Assembly: GCA_039800325.1 (NCBI GenBank)
Contig: JBDLQY010000148.1
Coordinates: 1-9,173, forward strand
DNA: 9,173 nt
Direction: 5' to 3'
Source: SYIM01 sp039800325
GTDB lineage: Bacteria > Pseudomonadota > Gammaproteobacteria > Burkholderiales > Burkholderiaceae_E
Both the position numbers and the translations under genes were made by a program. The notes under the pieces were generated by a model that searched no databases, was not told the DNA's origin, and was given only the letters and a program-made list of their open reading frames with translations. Shown piece by piece: positions 1-9,000 of this stretch; the stretch's first letter is position 1, and every line of letters begins with the position of its first letter.

Positions 1-3000
1 GCTTCTGGATGTCATCACCCATGCGGATGGAGCTGATACGATCATTCCACCAAGAGCTTGCGCCCCACTCACCTGCGCGCCAATCCCAGAAGCTGGGCAT
101 TTCATACCAACCAGCACGCCAAGCGGCACCGCCATAGCTGACGTGTTCATAGAAATACAGCCCACCCAGGAAGTCTCGGAGGCCCGGCGCATAGCCTACC
201 TCGACATCAGGACGAACGTTTGTGGAGTTATTAATGTAAGTGAAGTCTCGAGTACTACTACCAAGCTCGGTGACGTAAGACGAGGGTGCAACAATGGCGC
301 TGCTGGAGCGCGTACCGCCCGCCGCTGTCACCGTGGCATCGAAGCCCACCGTGAAGATTCCGTAGAACTCAGTATCAGCCAGCACCCAGTCGATATGGTC
401 AAACACCCCATTGAACCGGATGACGCCGTTACCCTCAGCCGAATTGCCGACGGTGCCGCCCCAGGTTTCCCAGATACTGCCTGAGCCCCAACCGCCGCCA
501 AGGCCCGTGCGCACGATGGTGAAGTCTTCGTCACCGAACCACATCTGCGCGCCGTTGCCACTGTTGCCCAGACTCATCACGGCAATGACGGGGTTTACAA
601 CGGGTTGAGAGAATTCAATTCGACCGCGCTTGTTACCCTGGTTGAAAGCAACGTATTCGCTGCCCGAGGTGGGCGGTGAATTATTGACGCCAGACCCCGT
701 GTAGTCGCTACCCCAGTTCTTGCCCCCGTTGCCGATCCCCAGACCCTCGCCGGTGTATTTAATCGTGACACCGCCTGCGCTTGCGTAGCCTGTGCTGTTG
801 CCGCCGTTAACCTGGTTCCATGAATACCAATCAGCCCAACTGATCCAACCATCGGTACTACCGGCTCCACCCGAGTAATTGGAGTGCGTGCTGTTAATCA
901 TGCCACCCGCCAACTGATCGGGCGTCGCCCAGCGGGGCGCCTGCTTGAGAGACGCGGTGTAACGGGCTGCATCCGGGTCGAGAAAGGTATTCAGCCCATT
1001 GGCGATGTCGTAGTAACGCGTGCCGTCACCGGAATACCGCACCTCCCAGCTTGCGCCAGTGCCGTCCCAGTCAACACCTCCCATGACCGTGCTGCCGGTG
1101 AAGGCTGAGCCCTTTTGCGCATAGCGCACCAGACCGTCCTCATAGTAACGGCCCACAAGTTCGCCCGCCTTGGCGCCCGCCGGCACTGTATCGAGGGTGT
1201 ACCAAGTGTTGGGATTGACCCCATCAATGGGATTGCCACCATCAACCTGGAAAGCCGCTGCACTGGCCTGGGCAGTATCGTTGTAAAGATATTTAGCCTC
1301 GCCAGCCGTCGCTACGCTGAGGATGTCCTCCTGAGCGCCCACTGGCATGAGAATGTACTTGTCTCGCCAGCCGGCGACATCCACATAAAACACGTCTTTG
1401 ACCACGGTTCCGTTAGCGACCGGATCCCACGCAGGTCTAACATTCGTCTGAACGCTGGCGGTGCCGTTCTCAGTCACGTGCAGGGTGTAGGCGCTATAGT
1501 TGAACTCATAAATGGGCATGTAGCCCGTGGTGTTAAGCACAGCCCAGCGCTGGGCATCCGATAGTTCGGTAAAGGCCTTATACGTGGTGGCCTGATAGTC
1601 CGGTGGAGGAATATCACCGCTGCCGACTGACCGGTTGGGCACCTGCTCATTGCCGGCTTTATTCCAGTTGACCGTGCTGTTGAAGTAGTCAACACCCTCG
1701 ATCAGAACCTCGCGGAAGCGCTTGTCGTAATCGGCCTTGGGGTTGTAGTAACCGATCTGATTAAGCTTGACCTCCATGGTGGCGTACTTGCTGCCAGTCT
1801 TCACCTTCTCGGTGCCGACCTGCTCGGTAATTTCGGTCGGTACCCAGGTGATTTCGGGCACCTGAATCTGTCCGGCGGCAACCTTGACGGTATCCACCAC
1901 AACAGGCACTTCTTCGGCCACCGTGACATAGACCGGCACCTGTACTTCCACGATGCCACCGACGCTGGCATCAGCATCCAGCCTGACCGCGCCACCAGCC
2001 AGTACGCGTACCTCATCAGCAGCGGTCAGCAGACCCTGCCCGCGCACGGTAATGGTGCCGCCGTTCAGGTCGCTAAGCGCGATGCCTCGCTCAAGTCGAT
2101 CACGTGACCAGGTAAGGTCAACACCCGAGTTGAGATCAATACGACCCGCCGAAGACACCGTGCCTGCCACCGTAAGGCTCTCGCCGGCATTCATCAGAAT
2201 GCGGCCCATCATGGCGTAGCTGACGCTGATGGCGTCGGTGCGCGAGTTTCCACCCGTCAGCGTAAGTATTTGCCCTGCACGAGTGGCACCTAAAGTTGCG
2301 TCGGCATCAATAGCAGCACGCAGGCCTTCGACGATTTGCTCACGCGTATCACCGGCAGCGGTATAGCTGAAACTGCTGCTGCCAACAGTAACCGTATAAG
2401 TGGCGCCGTAATGCACCTGCAAGGCGGCCAGATCAATGGTGCGATCAACCAAAGCATCAGCCACGCTGACGGTTGCCGTCACAGCGCCCGAGGACACTGC
2501 ACGGGTGACTTCAACCTGACCATTCACCGCGATCTTGGGCGCGGCAAGATGCGCCAGAGCGTCGCCCTTGGCAATAGCCTGATTAAGATTTTCACCCGTA
2601 TCAATGTCAGTGCCAGGCCCAGAAATGAGCAGGGTGTCGCGCGCGCGTACGTACAGCGTAGAGTCAGCGCCCGTGGCATAGACGTAGCTGCCGGACAGCA
2701 CGCCAATGTTGTTACCCAATACCACCAGCGAGTCACGCACGTTGACGTTACGCATGAGGTTAACGTCACCTGCCAGCGACTCTACCCTGATGGTGCCAAC
2801 CTTGGCGCCGCCCAGAATGCCCGCAGTGACATCACGCTGACCCAGTACGCCCTTGATCAGGATGCTGTCGACCGCCTCGATATCGATCGAGCCACCTGGC
2901 GAGGTGTCAAGCGTGCCGCCGCGCACATAGTTGCCAGCATTGTCGAGCACCAGCAGTTCCATCCAGACACCGGCTTTGCTGGCATCCGTGCCACCGCGTA

Positions 3001-6000
3001 CCACCAGTTGATCTTGAGTGGTAACAAGTCCATCAATATGCACGAGTGAACGCGATCGCAGGGCAAGGTCAGAGCCCACGTCAACACCGGTGACTGCACC
3101 CTTGATGCGGATATCGCCGTCAGCGACGATTTCGACGCGACCGTCGCCCGTCTCGGCAGCACCGGTCCAGCGACCATCGCCGGTAGCGTCAGCAGCCACG
3201 CGACTGGCCGATGACATCTCAAAGCCTGTGCCCGAGCCGCCCGTGGACGTTCCGGCTGAGACCAGCACCGAGCCAGAAGCCAGCAGCTGACCGCCAAAGC
3301 CGGTTTCAAGATTACCCAGGACCACGTCGCGCGTAGCACGCAGATCAAGCGTTGCATTCTTACCCGTCCAGACCACATCGGCGGTGCTGGCGACAGGATA
3401 CGCATTGCTGTAAAGGTCAGTCGTGGAGGTATTGACCGTGTAAGTGACCTTAACGCGGATGGTGCGACCGTTTTGCGTCTGCGTAGGCGTAAACGTGGAC
3501 GCCGTTGCACCAGCGATAGCGCTCCAGGTGATGCCATCATCACCCAGCGACTGCCACTGATAGCTGAAGGTGGTGCCGGCAGGCGCCGCTACCTCAGTGA
3601 CATCTGCGTTAATGATCGCTCCCACCTTGAAGCGATACTGCCCCGCCTGTGGGCTGGTCAGTTTGACCGTGTTCGCGGCCCCGGCTTTGGGTTCAGGCAG
3701 GAAGGCCTGGTCAGCACCGGCCTGAATACCGCCCTGCACCACGACGCGAGAGCCCTGAACCTTAATGATGCTGTCGGTACCCGAGCTGTACAGCTGCGCA
3801 TTTTCACCCAGGGTGATATTGCCGCCAGCGATAACTTCAAGCAGCGAATCGGCCTCGAGTACGACGCCGCCGGTTCGATCGTTGACGCTACCCATGCTGA
3901 TCGCATCGACGGCTTCAAGCCTGAGCTTGTGACCAGTTTCTTGCGCGGCCAGGGCCGTGTTCCAGACCTCGATGTCATCGCCTGCCTTTGCCAGCATCGA
4001 ACCTTTGAGTTCGATCGTGCCATGCAGGCGAATGTCGCCAGTGGCGTAAGCCGACACTTCATAGTCATAGGTAGCGGATGTAGCCTGATTGCTCTTCACC
4101 ACACCGGCGATGTCGATGTCTTTACCGGCCAGTACGATGTTGGCACCGGTCTCGAGCCAGCCCGACTCGGCACGAATATCCAGCACACCCTTCAATGAGC
4201 TGATCTGCAGCAGCCCGAGGTTGGGGTTGCCTTTGCCGATGGTGCTGTTGATGACGACGTCGTTATAGCCCTGAATGATGATGCGGCTGTCGGCGTCCAG
4301 CGTGGCGAAGCGGCTGGTGCCGAAGGTGCGAATGCTGACCTCACCGACCTGCTCGCGCGTGCCCGAGGTGATGATGATGTCGCGCTGCGCCGTGAGGTCA
4401 CCCTTGAGATCGAGGGTGCCCGTGCCGCGGATGATGATGTCAGAGTTAGCGCCCCGGGCGATGAAGTCGCCCTCAATCACGGTGGTTCCCGCCGGGTTCA
4501 TCACCATGCTGCCGCTCAGCGTCTCGACCAGGCTGGTCGCCTGGAAGTTGACCGCCTGGCTGCCGGTTCCTTCCCGGGTGCCTGCATACAGATTCAGGGC
4601 TGAATGCGCGCGAATAGCACCGGCAATGGTGATTTCACCACCAGGCGCGTTGGCCTTACCCAGGTTGACCACCGAGCCCTGCGCGCTGGCGTCAATGGCA
4701 TAGCCGCGCGACGACTGCAAGGGTCCTGCGGTCGGGCTACTATCACGAATCTGGGTGAAGCCCAGACGCTCAGCACCGCCGCCTGCGATCGCGCTGATAC
4801 GCATGACGCGGTTGCTGGTGAGCATCAACCGTCCATCATCCATTCTCACCGTGACCGTATCGGCTGCCAGGGTCTGCAGCGAATTCAGCGCTGGCAGACC
4901 TGCAACGGTACGCGTGACCTTGAAGGCGTTGGTGGCATTGATGGCCGCCTGCAAATCTTCGACCAGGCCAAATAGACCATCGGTGGTGCTGGTTCGTGTC
5001 GGGTTGAGCGAAAGATCAGCGCTCCACTCATAGTCATCACCGAGCGAGACCGTGAGACGGAATTTGGTCTGCGCACTGAGATGACCATCAGCGAACTCGG
5101 CAAAGCCATCAGCCAGCAGTTCCTGCGTCCAGGCCGGTGTCAGCACCGACATGTCACCCGAGGCCGACAACGTGATGGTGCTGTCGTCACGCCAGGTACG
5201 CAGGGCGACATTACCGCCGATGACGATACCTTCATCAGCCCAGGGATCAGCAGATGTTGCTTCGCGCGTGCTGCGCCCGCCCCGTACATCAATCACCTTG
5301 CCGGCGAGCAGGTCACGGCCCAGTCTGATCTGACGATCGGCCTCGATGCGAAGCACCGAATCGCCGTCAAAGTTATTGGTCAGCGATCCGAGATACCAGC
5401 CCGCTGTATCGTAATAGTCAACGACTTCGCCACCGGCCACCATCTGGCCCTGCAGCCACGCGTCCTGAGCGGCTTCGATGTTGATCTCGCCGTCAGCGTT
5501 TTGAACAATCAAGCGTGCCGCACCGGGCAGACGTACACCGATGCCGTCAGCGTTCACGCCGCCGTTCACATTGATATTTTGGTTGGCGCGGACGATACCG
5601 CCGACTTCAACCGGATTACCCGTGGTGGCGCTGCGCACGGTGACGCCGAAATCAACCTGCCCATCCGCGCGAATCGATACCGTCGAACGTTCATTGGACC
5701 AGGTATAGGTCTCGCCGATGAGTCGACCGTCAGGGTTGCGGGTCTGAGTAACCTTGCCGCCCGACAAAATCATGCCCGCAACGACCGCCTCGCCTTTGAC
5801 ATCGATATCGACCAGGCCACCCGAACCGTCACTGGTAAAGCCCGCGGCCGTGAGACCCCCGGCGGTTGAGAAAACCAGCGACTGACCGGCATCGTCTGCG
5901 CCTGGCAAGCGCGTGGTACGCAGCGTGACCGACTTGGCTGCCGACAGCGCCGTATCGATGCGGATCTGTTCGCCCGCCTGAACGAAGATCGTGGAGTCTG

Positions 6001-9000
6001 GACCCAGCCATTCAGTGCCCGAGCCGACCAGCTTGCCACCGGCGATCAGGCGACCGTAGATCTCGACATCATCGTTACCCACCACCCGAATATCAGCACC
6101 CGCTCGGCCCGCGAGCAGTGTTGAGGCTGCATGCACGTAAACACTGGTGCCCGCCAGAGGTGCCCCTGGACGCTGCGATCCCAGGCCTTCCAGCGTGATA
6201 TCGCCGTTGATGGTGCCCTGACCCTGCCAGTACACAGCACGCTGCGAACGCATCACCAGATCGGAGCCCTCGCCGAGCAGCTTGATAATGCCCCCGACCA
6301 CCAGCGCTTCGTCTTCAACGTCGACGATAAAGTCGGAATCGGGCTGTAGGGTAGTGATAGTGCCTGTCAGCAGGAAACCTGCACCACGCTGACCCAGCAA
6401 CGGATGAACCTCTTGAATCTGCAGCTCTTCGATAGAGCCGTTGTTGGTCGCATCGTAGGCGTAAGCAAGGTACTTGTTGGTACCGTCTGAAATCAGCCAG
6501 CGCTTGCTGGGCGTGCCCGTGGGCTCGCCGTTGCTTTGGTCGATCAGGAAGTTGGTGACCAGTTTCTGGTCAGCCGGCGCACTGGCCTTGTAATAAACGT
6601 CATTGGCCGCGCTGTACTCCGCGTAGCCGGACTGATCCTGCACCACAAATTTCTGCTGAGCCGTCAACGCAGAGTACGCGGTGCCGGTCTCCGGAATAGC
6701 AACCCGGCTCCAGGTGATGTCGGTGTTGTTGTAGTCAGTGCCTTGTTTAAAGCTCAGCTTGAATTTCTGATCGGCCGCTGCATTGGCGTTATAGAACACC
6801 AGACCATCCCAGCGCTGATAGCCAAGGCTCTTGAGCACGGCCTCCTGCTGCTGGACGTTAAGCATGTCGAAGGGCGTACTGTCGTTGGGCTTGGTGACCG
6901 TATCCCAGGCGAAGGTTTTAACTTCAAAATCGCCCTGGGGGCCTTCGGTAAAGCCCGTCACAACCTGTCTTCCTGCAGGTGCATCCAGCTTTACGAAGAC
7001 CTGCTTGTCGTAAGTGCCGTAACCCAGTTTGGTCAGAACGACATCGCGCTGCGCCAGGGTCAGCGACTCAAAGCTTGCAGTGTTGGCCGGGGCACGGGTT
7101 CCACCCCAGTCGAGCCTGTCGATATCAAAGTCACCTCCACCAGCAGTAAACCCTTTAACAAGTCGGTCAGACGCAGAAGCGCCGGCTTTGTAGAACCAGG
7201 TGCCCGTGTAGGCCTCATAACCCAAGGCACGCGCGACGATGGCTTTCTTGGCATCGTCCAAGGCGTCGAAACCAACGCTAGCACCTGGAGCCGAGACACC
7301 CTCACCCCAGAACACGTCGCTGTTTTCGTAGTCGGTAACAATTCCCTGCGTGAAGCCGTTCACCAGCTTCTTGCCCGTAGGCGCGTTGTAGTTGAAATAC
7401 AGCGTCTTGTACTTGGACGTGGGGTTAGCACGCGCGCTGGCTTCAAACTCGGTGATGGCCTTGACGACGACTTCCTTCTGTCCCGCCGTCAGATCCTTAA
7501 ACAAGACATCGTTCTTGGGCCGCAGGTATTCGGACACCACACCCTGCTGGTCTTGGGTCAGTTCATCAAACGGATTGTGCTCAAGCTTGAGGCGCGCATC
7601 GCTGCCCGACATCGCCAGCGCGAAGGGCCGCGACGAGGCCAGACCCGTGACCTTGAGCATGCCTCCGGTAGGCGCGACGGCCTTAACGGCCTTGATCGCC
7701 TCAGTATCGGCGTTAATTGCCGAGGCAAGGCCCTTGGCGACGTTCTGGCGAGTGGTGACAGCCGCGTTGTCACCGGTGGTGACCACGTCAGATGCCTTCA
7801 CGGTATAGCTGATGGTTCGGCTGCCCGTGAACGAAGCAGGGCTGGCGAGGGTGAGGCTTAGGGTATCGCCGGCAACAAAGCTGCCAGACAAGGTGATGCG
7901 ATCAAGCTGCGGCGGCGCGAACGAGATGACGCGATCCACCACCGCCCGATGTTCATCGCTGAGCTCGGCATACAAGGCACCCTGAGCGGGCTTGGAGACC
8001 CACTTGGCCGCATCGATCAGGCCCGGTGCATCTGCAAAGCGAGCCTTGGCATCAACCACAGCCTTCTGTGCTGCCGTGAGATCGGCGTAGCGAGTCCAGG
8101 CTGCCGGTTTGGTGACGCTGCCCCAGTCGCCGCTGCTGATCGCCGATGAATAATCGACCAGACGATCAACGACCTGCTGCTGCGCCGGAGTCAGCTGGGT
8201 ATACGTCAGACCCGCGAGGGCCTCCGCCCAGCGTGCCTGCGACACCGCAGATGCGAGGTTCAACTTGGAGTCAACCACCGCCTTCTGCGCCGCGGTGAGC
8301 GACTCATACTGGGTGAAGGGCTCAGGACGTGTCGTTGTGCCCCAGTCAGGCGTATTGACCGCCTGCGCAAAGTTTACGTACTTGTCGACGATCGTCTTCT
8401 GCGCCGCCGTGAGATTTGTATAGGTGGTCTGCGATGCGGGAGCCACAACAGACTGCGCAGCGGCGGCTCCTTGCGCCTCGGCAAACCACCGCGAAGCGTC
8501 AATCAGCCCTGTGCTGCCCGCGAATCTGAGCGTGGCATCGACCACCGCCTTCTGCGCAGCCGTCAGCGCCGGGTAGCCCGTGCCCGGCGCCGGCTTGGCC
8601 ACTGAACCCCACTGCGCATCGGTAACAGCCACCGCAAAATCGACCTCGCGATCAATAACGTCCTGCTGCGCAGCTGTCAGCTGGGAATACGTCAGACCGG
8701 CAATCGACTCAGCCCACTGAGCCGAGGTCAACACCGATCCGTAATTCAGTTCGCGATCGACCACGGCCTTTTGGGCCGTCGTAAGGTCCGTGTACGAACG
8801 CCCGGATAACGTCTCAGTCCATTGCCCTGCCGTGACTGCGCTGGCGTAATTGAGCTTGGTGTCGACCACCGCCTTCTGGTCTGCGGTGAGCTGTGAGTAG
8901 CTCAGGCCATTGAGCGTTTCGGTCCACTGCGCGGGTGCGACAATACCGGCGTAATTAAAGTTGGCATCAACCACGGCCCGTTGTGCAGCGCTGAGATCAC

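Larger units (their letters stand above)
1940..6496 (-). repeat. Long beta-strand-repeat shaft, filamentous-haemagglutinin/beta-helix-like
   Basis: Residues 893-2411 are dominated by short alternating strands separated by Gly/Asn/Asp turns. Examples are DVEIYGRLIAGGKL, DIRIKGAV, DIDIAGVV, SILIKGVL, DIIITSGT and GDITLEGLG, often led by an A-D or A-G-D step (AGEQIRID, AGGNITLG, ADGDIRIKG). This pattern of about 20 residues per rung is typical of right-handed parallel beta-helices in filamentous haemagglutinins and related giant exported proteins. The segment would be the shaft of the protein, acting outside the cell. It opens with a transition stretch (RWLISDGTNKYLAYAYDATN, then QEVHPLLGQRG) before regular strands begin near 6380. 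Three extra domains interrupt it, at 5077-4757, 3658-3398 and 2497-2216. The beta-helix call comes from the pattern alone; no structure prediction was possible. Confidence 0.6.

Noticed and set aside
860..1384. A catalytic domain (for example a peptidase or glycosidase) within the mixed module
   Set aside because: I saw Tyr/Trp-rich strands and the AGWRDKY motif but no conserved catalytic set such as HExxH or GxSxG, so no enzyme call is justified.
2857..3543. A 228-codon minus-strand open frame in another register
   Set aside because: It overlaps the Ig-like domain and shaft of the main frame, its translation is Arg/Ser/Leu-rich and low in complexity, and the main frame gives coherent domains over the same bases.
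6536..7861. A 441-codon open frame on the plus strand, and similar ones at 5081-5869, 3473-4198 and 2336-3049
   Set aside because: All lie codon-for-codon opposite the sense frame. In this GC-rich gene the sense codons TTA, CTA and TCA, which would read as stops on the other strand, are rare, so long antisense frames arise by chance. Their translations are Arg/His-rich without recognisable domains.
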